From contig CALOBC010000059.1 in assembly GCA_942491145.1 (NCBI GenBank), positions 310,001 to 374,000 of the forward strand: a DNA stretch of 64,000 nt. The letters are read 5' to 3'. Both the position numbers and the translations under genes were made by a program. Position 1 is the first letter of the stretch. Every line of letters starts with the position of its first letter. Source of the DNA: CAXQUZ01 sp942491145 (lineage in GTDB: Bacteria > Myxococcota_A > UBA796 > UBA2385). The notes beneath the pieces were generated by a model. The model had not been told where the DNA came from. It did no database searches and was given only the letters and a program-made list of their open reading frames with translations. Of the stretch, positions 44,923-53,580 are shown piece after piece.

Positions 44923-45330
44923 TCAGTACTCGAGAGCGCCGTCGAGCGTGGCGGCCTGGGCGATCCAGCCCTCCACCATGGTCTCGGACGGGTTGTTCTT
45001 GCAGATGTTCCGCTCGTCGTTGATCTCGACCATCTTGGTGCGGAGGTTGGCGGCATTGCGCCGGCGCAGCTCCTTGATGGTGTCGACGCCCGCGACATTG
45101 AGCAGCTCGGCGTACTGGCCACCGACACCCTTGAGTCGCATCAGGTCGGCGCGGTTGGCCCAGGTCAGGATGAGGTCAGGGCGAATCTCGGCGGCATCGG
45201 CCAGGGACTTGCGGCCGGCGGGGGTGCGCGCGCGGGCCAGCAGGTCTTCGGCGCTGGCGATTCCGGCCGCGCTCAGCTTCTCGGCAAACTTGGGACCAAT
45301 TCCTTCGATCTCTGTGATTTCGTAGGCCAT
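44923..45330 (-). CDS. Helix-hairpin-helix DUF4332 protein
   Basis: Predicted 135-residue protein with two helix-hairpin-helix units (IEGIGPKFAEKLSAAGI and LKGVGGQYAELLNVAGV), the layout of DUF4332 proteins. These units bind DNA or proteins non-specifically. A conserved-looking NDERNICKNNPSE block precedes the C-terminus. AGGAG lies before ATG 45330. The 283-bp gap upstream contains nothing recognisable. Confidence 0.88.
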   Translation of the reverse strand: MAYEITEIEGIGPKFAEKLSAAGIASAEDLLARARTPAGRKSLADAAEIRPDLILTWANRADLMRLKGVGGQYAELLNVAGVDTIKELRRRNAANLRTKMVEINDERNICKNNPSETMVEGWIAQAATLDGALEY

Positions 45331-45613
45331 GTCAACTCCTGTGCAGGTCTTGGGGGAACCCCGAGGGGAACACTCAACGCCTATCGAGATTGGGGTGATG
45401 TCCCCATGACAGTGCCCTTTCCCGAGCGCTCGCCTGCTGGACGCCGATGGCGTGTCGCCGAGCCCGTGGCCGCCGACCGAAAAATTCGATGACCTGCCGC
45501 ACATCTGTGGGCGACGGCACTGGTCGAAGGCCACTGCCGGAACGAGGGTGGACTCCACCCCAGCTGGGTCGCGCCCAATGCGTTCGTTGGCCGGCCCCAC
45601 AAGGACAATGCAC

Positions 45614-46060
45614 ATGTCGACTCCAGCCCTCCAAGCCCGCCTCAAGAACAAGCACCTCGTCCGCCACTGGATGTCCAGCGAGGTGGTCAGCGCCAACCTC
45701 CACGACGGGCTGCACCAGACCCGGGAGCGCATGGACGAGCGTGGCGTTCGTCACATGCCCGTCGTGGACGGTGAAGAACAGCTGGTCGGCATCATCAGCG
45801 ACCGGGACATCCGCCGCCCGAACACCTTGGATGTGGGCGGGGTCATCGACGCCTTCCGGGTCGACAACACCATGAAGGTCGAAGAAGCCATGAGCTCCCC
45901 GGCCGCCCATGTCTCCCCCGACACCACCATCGACGCGGCCCTGACGTTGATCGGTGCCCGCAAGTTCGGTGCGCTGCCGGTGGTCGATGAGAACCTGCGA
46001 GTGGTCGGCATGTTGAGCGCATGGGACCTGCTGCGGGCGTTCCGGGCTTGCCTGGACTGA
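45614..46060 (+). CDS. Two-CBS-domain regulator-type protein
   Basis: Predicted 148-residue protein made of a CBS pair: (V)RHWMSSEVVSANLHDGLHQ...GVRHMPVVDGEEQLVGIISDRDI and KVEEAMSSPAAHVSPDTT...KFGALPVVDENLRVVGMLSAWDL. CBS pairs bind adenine nucleotides and sense energy state. ATG 45614 was preferred over ATG 45608 because AAGGA is at the better distance. No enzyme domain is attached. The nearby stop is 12 bp from the convergent DUF2231 gene. Confidence 0.9.
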   Translation: MSTPALQARLKNKHLVRHWMSSEVVSANLHDGLHQTRERMDERGVRHMPVVDGEEQLVGIISDRDIRRPNTLDVGGVIDAFRVDNTMKVEEAMSSPAAHVSPDTTIDAALTLIGARKFGALPVVDENLRVVGMLSAWDLLRAFRACLD

Positions 46061-46072
46061 GCGGTCTGAAGC

Positions 46073-46561
46073 TCAGTGCCCGGGCTCGGCGGACCCATCG
46101 GCGGGGGGCGCATCCACGTCGCCCTTCGCCGGTCCATGGACCAGCGTTCCGCCGGCGTGGCCGACCTTCAGGCCCAGGCCGAAGCTTCCGGCGGACCCGA
46201 GCAGGGCCACCGCCGCGACACCTTGGGCGATGCGCACTTGGGGGATCGCGCCCGCCGCGATGTAGGCGCCGGCGAGCACGCCGTTGAGGATCAGGAATTT
46301 CTCCGCGATCTCTTCGTGCTCATGCACCAGATCGTGGCCCACCCGCTCCTCAGCCCGGTCTTCGTCGTCTTCGCCCGTGTTCGCCGCGGCGAAGGACCCG
46401 GCAAAGGTGATGACCTGGAGGCCCGCCGCCAGCCACCACGCTTTGCGGTCCAGCCAGCCCTTCTTCCAGGCGAGCAGCAGTGCGCCCGCGACGAGGGGCA
46501 TCACCATCGCAAGCCCGAGGGGCAGGTGGACGATGGCGGGATGCAGGGGCAGTTCAGTCAT
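46073..46561 (-). CDS. DUF2231-type membrane protein
   Basis: Predicted 162-residue protein starting with the DUF2231 signature LHPAIVHLPLGLAM and having four TM segments. The second loop holds a charged stretch with His (GEDDEDRAEERVGHDLVHEHEE). The C-terminal tail is Gly/His-rich. It is a shorter paralogue of the membrane part of the protein at 13880-14893. GGAGG precedes ATG 46561. Function is unknown. Confidence 0.78.
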   Translation of the reverse strand: MTELPLHPAIVHLPLGLAMVMPLVAGALLLAWKKGWLDRKAWWLAAGLQVITFAGSFAAANTGEDDEDRAEERVGHDLVHEHEEIAEKFLILNGVLAGAYIAAGAIPQVRIAQGVAAVALLGSAGSFGLGLKVGHAGGTLVHGPAKGDVDAPPADGSAEPGH

Positions 46562-46819
46562 GGGAATCCTCCGTTGGACCTCCCCTTTGCGAGGTGGCGC
46601 CGAAGCTGCCACGGTGCTTGTGGGGTCCGGGGCCGGTACCTACCGTGAATGGTGCAAAGCACAACACTCTCACGGTCCACTTTTTTAGGCCGTGCTCTCG
46701 CCGCGCCCCGGCTTGGCAGCGGATCGTGCCGTCGGGGGGTACGGGTTCAGGCTCGGTGCGGTCCGAGGGCCGGGGCCGGTGTGCCGTGGGTCTCCCTGCG
46801 CCTCCGGTCGGAGCCCCCG

Positions 46820-48118
46820 ATGACTGTTCCCCGATCCCTCTGGGCTGCCGCGTGTGTGTGCTTGGCCAGCGGATGTTCGCCCACGCCGCCGCCGCCTGCG
46901 CCGGTGTTTGAGGGGCCCCCGGGCGTGCTGGGGCTCACCCTCATCGGTGCGGGCAGCACGGCACCGCCCTCGCTGGATGCCGCCCGCACTGCGCTTGGTC
47001 AGCACCTTCCCGGCATGTCCCTCGTGTCGGCCGTGCCCAAGGTCCTCACCGGTCCTGTGGTGCTCATGGAGTCCCTCGACCGCCAAGGCTTCCAGCCGCC
47101 TGCGCCCGCCACGCTGCGCCGCCAGGGTCGGGGGCTGTCCGAAGCCGACATTGTGCACATCACAAACACGGACCATGCCCTCGCAATGGTCTTTGTCACC
47201 CCCAGCCCCGACCAGCTCCAGACCGTGACCCAAGCCAGCGCCTTGGCCGTTGAGCTGGCCCTTCAGACGGGCGCCTACATCCAGGATGACGACACGCTGG
47301 AGGTCTTCTCGGTGGACGCTTGGCAGGCCACGCGGCGGGACGGCTGGGTGCCCACTCGCCCCGATGCTGCGGTGCAGCTGGCCCTGTTGGCGACTGCGGA
47401 TGGCGATGCCCTGCGCGCAGGATCTCGGGGCATGGCCCGCTTTGGACGGCCTGATGTGGTGGTCGAGGGCTTTGCGCCGCCCCACTTCGATGGGGTCGAC
47501 GGGCTCATCCAGCTCACGGCGCAGCACCTGATGGAGTCGCCCACCCTGCCCACAGAACCCACGTTGACCCTCGACATTCGTGCGCTGCAGAGCACGGCGG
47601 TGCAACAGCGTCTCGCTGCTTTGATGGTCCCCGGGGCCCAGGGCCAAGCCACGGTGCGCCTGAGCTGGCCACCCCGACTGGAGACCGATCCCGAGAACGC
47701 GCTGATGGGCGTGCATCCCCCCGAGGGTCAGGACTGGGATGCCGTGGTGACGGCCGTCTTTGGCACCCCCCACCCCGGTGGAGCTCCGGTGCAGCAGGCC
47801 CACGAGGCGGCGGTCGAGCAGCTCTTGGGCCCCGAGAAGGCCCTGTTCATGGCCGGCCTGCCAGACGGTGAGTCGCTGATGGTGAAGGGGCCCTTCGACG
47901 CCCCGGATGGCAGCATCGAGTGGATGTGGGTGGTTGTGCAGTCATGGGACAATGGCGTGATGTCGGGCATGCTCGACAATGCGCCGGCCAACATCCCCAC
48001 GCTCAAGGCCGGCGACCCTGTCACGGTCTCCGAAGCCGACGCCTTTGACTTTCTGCACGTCTTTCCCGATGGCCGCACCGTCGGCAACACCACGGGCGCG
48101 GTCTTGACCGGCGGCTGA
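46820..48118 (+). CDS. DUF2314-containing lipoprotein
   Basis: Predicted 432-residue exported lipoprotein (lipobox LASGC). The C-terminal 80 residues match DUF2314: (M)VKGPFDAPDGSIEWMWVVVQSW, MSGMLDNAPANIP, LKAGDPVTVSEADAFDF. The middle is alpha/beta with no recognised motif but has two related halves that each end in a Pro-rich turn. GGAG precedes ATG 46820. The product should be anchored outside the cytoplasmic membrane. DUF2314 has no known function. It is convergent with queE, with a strong palindrome in between. Confidence 0.75.
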   Translation: MTVPRSLWAAACVCLASGCSPTPPPPAPVFEGPPGVLGLTLIGAGSTAPPSLDAARTALGQHLPGMSLVSAVPKVLTGPVVLMESLDRQGFQPPAPATLRRQGRGLSEADIVHITNTDHALAMVFVTPSPDQLQTVTQASALAVELALQTGAYIQDDDTLEVFSVDAWQATRRDGWVPTRPDAAVQLALLATADGDALRAGSRGMARFGRPDVVVEGFAPPHFDGVDGLIQLTAQHLMESPTLPTEPTLTLDIRALQSTAVQQRLAALMVPGAQGQATVRLSWPPRLETDPENALMGVHPPEGQDWDAVVTAVFGTPHPGGAPVQQAHEAAVEQLLGPEKALFMAGLPDGESLMVKGPFDAPDGSIEWMWVVVQSWDNGVMSGMLDNAPANIPTLKAGDPVTVSEADAFDFLHVFPDGRTVGNTTGAVLTGG

Positions 48119-48197
48119 GCCTCATGCGGGATTTTCGGGAAGTACCCTCCAATCCCTTCCATGCGTTTGCTGACGGGCTGGGGCAAGCCCAGTCCTT

Positions 48198-48228
48198 GAA
48201 CCGAGCTGAATCAGATTCATCTCGGTTC
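48198..48228. terminator. 31-bp near-perfect palindrome between convergent genes
   Basis: GAACCGAG (48198-48205) pairs with CTCGGTTC (48221-48228) and the inside is a further TGAATC-A-GATTCA palindrome, with only one C/T mismatch in between. It lies between the stops of the DUF2314 gene and queE, overlapping the last two bases of queE. A bidirectional terminator is the best reading, although it lacks a T-tract. Confidence 0.6.
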
Positions 48229-48916
48229 AGGTGCCGGGAACGTCCCCGAACAACCGAATCTGGAGCCGGTCGCAGAACCGCCAGCCCCGCTGGATGCACA
48301 CATCGAGCAACATCGGTGCCCGGGCGTTGAGCTCGGCGGGGGTGCGCCCTTCAGGCATCACCAACACGCGGTCCAGGGCCACCGGCGGCAGCTGGGCGAG
48401 CAGCGCGTCGATCTCGGTCAGGTCGGCCGCATCGCTCACCACAAACTTGAGCTGCACGTCGTGGTGGGTCACAAAGGACGACAGCACCGCCGTGTCGAGC
48501 CGTCGGGCGTCGTGGCGCGGCCCCCACACGGCATCGTCGGGGGTGGAGCCGCGCAGCTTGGGGCTGATGCTGTAGAGATCGGCCGTCACGGGCCGATACA
48601 CCGAGCCGGCCGTCTCGATGGTGATGTGGTGGCCCTGTGCATGGAGTGCATCACACAAGGGGGCAAGCGGGGGCTGTAGCAGTGGCTCGCCTCCGGTGAG
48701 AACGACGTGTTTTACGCCAGTCTCGGCAATCCAGTGGACCACCTCATCCACGGACTGGTGCACGCCCTTGGGGGTCCAGCTGGTGTGGGGGGTGTCACAC
48801 CACCGACAGCGCAAGTTGCAGCCGCTGGTGCGCACAAAGACGCTGGGCACGCCCGTGAGGATGCCCTCGCCCTGGACCGAGACAAACTGTTCGTTGATGT
48901 AGAGTTGTTGGCCCAA
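48227..48916 (-). CDS. queE: 7-carboxy-7-deazaguanine synthase QueE
   Basis: Predicted 229-residue radical SAM enzyme. The cluster motif CNLRCRWCD (CX3CX2C) is at about residues 33-41, with the flanking SVQGEG and the GGEPLLQP SAM-binding motif. QueE converts 6-carboxy-tetrahydropterin to 7-carboxy-7-deazaguanine, a step towards queuosine or deazaguanine DNA marks. Translation appears to start at TTG 48916, one base past the stop of the upstream gene, with AAGG nine bases before it. Other queuosine genes are not in the window. Confidence 0.93.
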   Translation of the reverse strand: MGQQLYINEQFVSVQGEGILTGVPSVFVRTSGCNLRCRWCDTPHTSWTPKGVHQSVDEVVHWIAETGVKHVVLTGGEPLLQPPLAPLCDALHAQGHHITIETAGSVYRPVTADLYSISPKLRGSTPDDAVWGPRHDARRLDTAVLSSFVTHHDVQLKFVVSDAADLTEIDALLAQLPPVALDRVLVMPEGRTPAELNARAPMLLDVCIQRGWRFCDRLQIRLFGDVPGT

Positions 48917-48917
48917 G

Positions 48918-49418
48918 TCAGCGTGCCTTGCCGGTGAGTGTTGCGTGGAGGCTCGATGCGGAGACCTCGGCGGGCGCGAAGGCCACTGCCCAGGACTTGC
49001 CCTTGTCGGTCCACAGGATGGCCACGCTGTTGTTGTGCAGCGCGATGCCCTCGACGGTGGCCCGGGGGATGGACATCGACACCGGCAGCCGGCCGAACAA
49101 CCAGCCCATCACCTTGATGAAGAAGCCGCCCAGCGTGACCCCCAGCGCCAGCGCCGACATGCCCACCAGCATGGGCCCTTTGCGGTAGGCCATCATGTCG
49201 ATGTCCGCCAGCGAGTCGAGGGCCAGGGTCGCGGCGATGACGAGCGCCAGCCCCAGCACGAAGCCGGCGGAACCGGCGAAGAACCCGAGCACCGGACGGT
49301 TGCGGTGGCCGGTCAGCTCAAAGCCGCCGTCGCCCACCCCGAAGCTGCCCGCGCCGGTGAGCTTGGGGACCTTGCGGCCGTTTCCGGGGAGCTCGGTGTA
49401 GGTGCCGGGGAGCAGCAT
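48918..49418 (-). CDS. Two-TM membrane protein upstream of queE
   Basis: Predicted 166-residue protein with two central TM helices (VLGFFAGSAGFVLGLALVIAATLAL and MLVGMSALALGVTLGGFFIKVMG) between a short N-terminal soluble part and a C-terminal sheet-rich part (ATVEGIALHNNSVAILWTDKGKSWAVAFAP). No family was recognised. It stops one base before the queE start and is probably co-transcribed. The ATG at 49418 leads into a short MLLPGTYTELPG opening. Confidence 0.65.
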   Translation of the reverse strand: MLLPGTYTELPGNGRKVPKLTGAGSFGVGDGGFELTGHRNRPVLGFFAGSAGFVLGLALVIAATLALDSLADIDMMAYRKGPMLVGMSALALGVTLGGFFIKVMGWLFGRLPVSMSIPRATVEGIALHNNSVAILWTDKGKSWAVAFAPAEVSASSLHATLTGKAR

Positions 49419-49564
49419 GACAGTCTCTCCATGGGGCTTCGGGACACCCGCTGCCCAGCGTCACAGGGCGAGGCTTGGGTGGGGGTTTAGCCTTCTGGCC
49501 GTCGCTCTGCCGCCCCTACTCGGGGCTGGTTAGGGGGTGTCGCACCCGATGCCCGGAGCCCTCG

Positions 49565-49882
49565 TTGAAGCATCGCATCCCCCACAACCTGGAACATGGC
49601 CTCGCCCGCAAGGTCGCTCGCCAAGCCCTCCAGACCTACCAAGCCCAGTTTTCCCAGTTCAAGCCCGGTGGCGACTGGCAAGACGACGACACGGCGCGGC
49701 TGTGGTTCTCGCCGCCGGGGGGTCGGATTGAGGGCTGGATTCGGGTGACTGGCCAAGACATCGAGATCGAGATCGACAAGGTGCCATTCCTGTTCCGTGC
49801 GTTCCGGGGCAAGGCCATTGACGTGATTGAGGTCGAGGTCAAGGAGTGGATTGAGAAGGCCCGGCGCGGCCAGCTTGACTGA
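49565..49882 (+). CDS. Polyhydroxyalkanoate-granule-regulator-like small protein
   Basis: Predicted 105-residue protein. The pattern KHRIPHNLEHGLARKVARQAL, a middle amphipathic strand pair, and VPFLFRAFRGKAIDVIEVEVKEWI resembles the PHA_gran_rgn family (small regulators associated with polyhydroxyalkanoate granules), judged from memory. The true start is TTG 49565: GGAG lies six bases before it and the family-like part begins there. It overlaps the YigZ-like gene start. No PHA synthase gene is in the window, so the name is tentative. Confidence 0.6.
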   Translation: MKHRIPHNLEHGLARKVARQALQTYQAQFSQFKPGGDWQDDDTARLWFSPPGGRIEGWIRVTGQDIEIEIDKVPFLFRAFRGKAIDVIEVEVKEWIEKARRGQLD

Positions 49883-50495
49883 ACCGTGCAGCGACGGCGT
49901 GCTGCGCTCGGTCGCGGGGCCCAGCGAGTACACGATGGACCCGGTGAAGGGGTCTCGGTTTGTGGCCACGGTGGCTCCAGTGTCCACCGAGAGTGACGCG
50001 CTGGCGGTCGTTGACGATGTGCGGGCGACCTGGCCCGACGCCTCTCACCACTGCTGGGCGTTTCGCTTGGTGGGTGGCCGTGCGCGGGCATCCGACGATG
50101 GGGAGCCCGGTGGGTCGGCAGGACGGCCCATCTTGGCCCGGATTGAGGGTCAACAGCTCGAAGGGGTGGTGGTTGTGGTGACCCGCTGGTTCGGGGGCAC
50201 CAAGCTCGGTGTGGGTGGGCTGATGCGGGCCTACGGGGGGTGTGCTGGAAGGGCCTTGGACGTGGCCGAGATTGTGGAGCATGCCCGCACTCGTGCGCTG
50301 TCACTGATTCACGACTATAACGACACAGCGGCCGTTCTCGCGGTGTTCGCGGCCCATGCATTGTCGCCCGAAGACACGACCTATGACGCCCGGGTGCGGG
50401 TGCAGGTGTTGGTGCCCGAGGACGACGGGGACGCCGTGGTGACCGCCCTGAACAACGCCACGTCCGGGCGGGCCACCGCGCGCTGGCTGGACTGA
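49875..50495 (+). CDS. YigZ/IMPACT family protein
   Basis: Predicted 206-residue soluble protein. The IMPACT signature is clear: DDGEPGGSAGRPIL, then VVVVTRWFGGTKLGVGGLMRAYGG. A short C-terminal domain (YDARVRVQVLVPEDDGDAV) is the usual DUF1949-like half. Function in bacteria is not settled; eukaryotic IMPACT affects translation control. TTG 49875 overlaps the upstream stop by 8 bp and gives a normal length; GTG 49899 is an equally plausible start. Confidence 0.85.
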   Translation: MTEPCSDGVLRSVAGPSEYTMDPVKGSRFVATVAPVSTESDALAVVDDVRATWPDASHHCWAFRLVGGRARASDDGEPGGSAGRPILARIEGQQLEGVVVVVTRWFGGTKLGVGGLMRAYGGCAGRALDVAEIVEHARTRALSLIHDYNDTAAVLAVFAAHALSPEDTTYDARVRVQVLVPEDDGDAVVTALNNATSGRATARWLD

Positions 50496-50569
50496 CCCTG
50501 GGGCGTGTGGACCGCACCGGGGCATCTGGGCTAGGAACGGCGCTCCTGAGAGAGCCGCCGGAGCGCCCC

Positions 50570-51253
50570 ATGTCTGCACCCCAACCCACCCTCGTCCTGC
50601 ACCACTTGGAGCGGTCCCGCTCCACCCGAATCCTCTGGGCGCTCGAAGAGCTGGGCCTGACCTACACGATGAAGACCCACAAGCGGCACCCGAAGACCAT
50701 GCGGGCGGGGCCGGAGATCAAGAAGATACACCCCGTCGGTCGGTTCCCGGTCCTCACGGTGGACGGTGTCGCCTATGCCGAGTCGGGCGCGGTGCTTGAG
50801 TTTCTCGCGGACCTCCCCGGTGGCGAGGCACTCCGGCCCACCGACGGCGAGGGCCTGCGCCAGTACCGCTATTGGATGCACTTTGCCGAGGGCAGCTTGA
50901 TGGGGCCGCTGCTGGTGTCGCTCATCACATCGAAGCTCAGCGGCAAGGACGTGCCGTTCTTCATCCGGCCCATCGCGGCCCAGATCGGGCGCACGGTGGA
51001 CAAGAGCTACACATGGCCCCAGCTGGGTGACTTGCTGCCGTTTGTGGAGTCGACCCTGGCCAGCCAGCCTTGGATTGCCGGCGACCGCCTCACGATGGCC
51101 GACATCCAGATGTCGTACGCCGTGCAAGCCAGCCTCAGCCGGGTGCCTGGGGCGGAGAAGTACACCGCCATGAAGGCGTGGGTGGACCGCATCGAGGCCC
51201 GCCCGGCCTACCAGAAGGCGATCGAGGTCGGTGGTCCGGCACTGTTGGCATAG
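50570..51253 (+). CDS. Glutathione S-transferase family protein
   Basis: Predicted 227-residue protein. The N-terminal thioredoxin-like domain has LVLHHLERSRSTRILWALEELGL, then IHPVGRFPVLTVDGVAYAESGAVLEFL (the VPxL and ES glutathione-binding elements). The C-terminal helical domain ends with GDRLTMADIQMSYAV, the conserved N-capping Asp motif. It may conjugate glutathione to electrophiles. GGAG precedes ATG 50570. Glutathione biosynthesis genes are not in view. Confidence 0.92.
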   Translation: MSAPQPTLVLHHLERSRSTRILWALEELGLTYTMKTHKRHPKTMRAGPEIKKIHPVGRFPVLTVDGVAYAESGAVLEFLADLPGGEALRPTDGEGLRQYRYWMHFAEGSLMGPLLVSLITSKLSGKDVPFFIRPIAAQIGRTVDKSYTWPQLGDLLPFVESTLASQPWIAGDRLTMADIQMSYAVQASLSRVPGAEKYTAMKAWVDRIEARPAYQKAIEVGGPALLA

Positions 51254-51431
51254 TCGTGTTCGTGGGCATTGTGGAGAATGTGCAGACGCCTCCACAGGTG
51301 TCCTCAGATGTATCGAGTGGGGGTGGGGTCGACGTCGGTGGCGCCGCACGCCGTCGGTGGGCTGTGCTGGCCGGTTTGGGTCAGTGCAACATGCCCGCCC
51401 CTCGGGGTCGGCAACCATCCCTGGAGAGCCC

Positions 51432-52403
51432 ATGAACACCCCCCGCACCCTCCTTCTGCTCGCGTCGGTCTGCACGATGGCTTCGGCCTGTGTCGAGACC
51501 AAGTCCAACACGCTCAGCGCGAGCGAAGAGCTGGAGGTCATCCAGGCCGCGGTCCACGCCCAGCGCACCGAGGCCTTCGCCGGTGAGGTGGTCGAGCTGA
51601 CCACGGGCTTCACCATCGGGGAGGGGGCAAAGGACGCCGCCAACAACCTGCAGGACTGGGTCAGCAGCCAGCTCCCGTGCTCGGTGGTGAGCGAGGAGCG
51701 GGGTGAGGACGACGTCTACGTGGTCCACATGGACCTCGGCGGGCTCGACGACGGCTGTGAGTTCGACGGGCGCACCTTCGCCGGAGCCCTGTCCATCACC
51801 ATTGTGGAGGTCGACCCGGCCGGTCGTGTGGTGCTGGAGCACGACTGGCAGGGGGTCACCGACGGTGAGCTGAGCTTGACCGGCCAAGCGGTCGTGACCT
51901 GGGATGCCTCGGTGGGGCCCGTCACGCGAGATGTGGTCTACGGTGCAAGCTGGGACAGCGCGGCTGGGGTGCTCGTGGCCGAGGGCACGCTGCTGCAGAG
52001 CCCGCTGGTGGGGGACACCTTCGCCGAAGGGCTGGTCATCGACGGCGTGCGCGACTGGACCGCTGAGGACGGCCGGATGTGGGGCATGGTCATCGAAGGG
52101 GTGGAGGCCCGATGGCAGGACCCCGTCCCCCAGGCCGGCCACTACATCGTGACGACGCCGGTCGGCAAGATCGCGACCTTGTCGTTTGCTCGCCAGGATG
52201 AGGACACCATCCGGGTGGTGTTGGCGGGCGGTGAAGCGGACCGCGTCTTTGACGTGAGTGCGCTGGGCATCGTGCGAGAGGTGGAGGCCGAGGCGCCGGT
52301 CGACGAGGAGGAGGACCCAATGGAGCAGGAGGACCCTGCGGAAGGCGAGGACCCAGCGGAGGGCGAGGACCCAGCGGACGGTGAAGACGAGTCCGCGATG
52401 TGA
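51432..52403 (+). CDS. Lipoprotein with acidic repeat tail
   Basis: Predicted 323-residue exported lipoprotein (MASAC). The central part is beta-rich with many Gly/Asp turns and no family match that I recognise. The last 35 residues are a tandem acidic tail (EDPAEG repeated, 52311-52385), similar in style to the linker of the lipoprotein at 1939. GGAG precedes ATG 51432. Its stop is 15 bp from the convergent recombinase gene. Confidence 0.7.
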   Translation: MNTPRTLLLLASVCTMASACVETKSNTLSASEELEVIQAAVHAQRTEAFAGEVVELTTGFTIGEGAKDAANNLQDWVSSQLPCSVVSEERGEDDVYVVHMDLGGLDDGCEFDGRTFAGALSITIVEVDPAGRVVLEHDWQGVTDGELSLTGQAVVTWDASVGPVTRDVVYGASWDSAAGVLVAEGTLLQSPLVGDTFAEGLVIDGVRDWTAEDGRMWGMVIEGVEARWQDPVPQAGHYIVTTPVGKIATLSFARQDEDTIRVVLAGGEADRVFDVSALGIVREVEAEAPVDEEEDPMEQEDPAEGEDPAEGEDPADGEDESAM

Positions 52404-52418
52404 CCCCGGCCGCCGCCT

Positions 52419-53411
52419 CTACAGCCCCAACGAGGCGGTGGCATCCCATCGAAAGCGCCGTGATAGTCGGTCATCGCGCGGCACCATCGCCACGGATGCG
52501 TGGCCGGTGGTGTCCATCACCGCGGCGAGGTCGTCCCCCGCGGCCCGCCGTGCCGAGACGTGTCCGGCCCGAAAGCCGTGGGGGCTCACCTGGACCGGGT
52601 CCAGTCCGGCCTTCTCCGCGAGGGCCTTCACGGCGTGGGCGATGCCGGCGCCCGTGACCGGCCGGGTGCCGAGGTGGCCGTGGCGGTCCACCCCCCGAAA
52701 CACCGGTCCTTCCTCGATCTTGGCTGTGTCCAGCCAGGTCCGCAGCGCCCGCACCGGACACGTCAGCTCTCGACGCCCCAGGTGCACGCTGAGCTCGCGG
52801 CCCTCTCCGGTGGGGTCGGTCTTGGAGCGACGCACCAGCGCGACCACACCCCGGGGGTCGGTCCAGTCCAGATCGGCGACGGTCAGCGCCGACACCTCGG
52901 ACCGGCGCATGCCCGAGGCCAGCAACCAGAGCACCAGCGCCCGGTCTCGACACGCCCGCAGGTCATCGCCAGGGCTGGCCCTCACCATCGCTCGGACATG
53001 CTTGGGGAGCACCGGCGCAGCAGGGGTGCCGTGGCCCTGGCCCCGCAGTCGGCCCAAGCCCCGCAGCACCGTCTTCACCAGCTGGGACGTGGCCGGGTTG
53101 GGGGCGTCCGGCGCTTGGCTGCCGTGGGCCTTGCTGATGGTGGCCAGGCGCCGCCGGAGGGTCGAGCTGGCCTTGCCTTCGGCATCGAGCTGGACCAAGT
53201 AGGCGGCCACGGTCTGGGCGGTGGCGGGCATGGCACAGCGGTCCCGTTCTGCGGTCCACGACGTAAAGCACGCCCAGTCGGCGCGGTAGGCCCGGCGGGT
53301 GTTGGGGCTTGCCGCAGCCTCGAGCGCCTGGCCGATGAGGTCGACCAGCACCGGTGTCAGGGGCGCGTCGCTGGGCGTGCTGTCGGGCGAGGAGGCGGGA
53401 GCAGGCAGCAT
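52419..53411 (-). CDS. Tyrosine-recombinase homologue lacking the catalytic Tyr
   Basis: Predicted 330-residue XerC/integrase-like protein. An N-terminal SAM-like core-binding domain (about 20-120) precedes the catalytic domain with Arg169 (SGMRRSEV), Lys196, HxxR (His278, Arg281) and His304 (TGHASVAMV). In typical members the sequence after SVAMV is (R)RY; here it is PRDD, placing Asp313 (codon 52473-52475, gat) where the nucleophilic Tyr belongs. The C-terminal part still aligns to the end. It may be inactive, regulatory, or carry one base change. No att-like repeats or other mobile genes were seen beside it. Confidence 0.85.
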   Translation of the reverse strand: MLPAPASSPDSTPSDAPLTPVLVDLIGQALEAAASPNTRRAYRADWACFTSWTAERDRCAMPATAQTVAAYLVQLDAEGKASSTLRRRLATISKAHGSQAPDAPNPATSQLVKTVLRGLGRLRGQGHGTPAAPVLPKHVRAMVRASPGDDLRACRDRALVLWLLASGMRRSEVSALTVADLDWTDPRGVVALVRRSKTDPTGEGRELSVHLGRRELTCPVRALRTWLDTAKIEEGPVFRGVDRHGHLGTRPVTGAGIAHAVKALAEKAGLDPVQVSPHGFRAGHVSARRAAGDDLAAVMDTTGHASVAMVPRDDRLSRRFRWDATASLGL

Positions 53412-53580
53412 CGGTGCACACGGGGCCGGTGTGTGTTGCGGCAGGGGGGGCGTCGGTCACTGTCGATAACCTGAACTTGGCTCCCCTCGGGCAACACCGT
53501 GGTCGTTCTTCCACTGGCCCATTCACCGCACGGGCTGCAGATCCGTCTCCACGAATGAACCCCCGCACCCCGGACCCGCC

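Noticed and set aside
46580..46600. Sigma-54-like TGGCGC-N5-CTGC
   Set aside because: Two mismatches, more than 200 bp from the next start codon and no palindromes nearby.
52419..53411. Integrase gene as evidence for a prophage or integrative element
   Set aside because: No tRNA, att-like repeat, phage or transfer genes are near, and the catalytic Tyr is absent.
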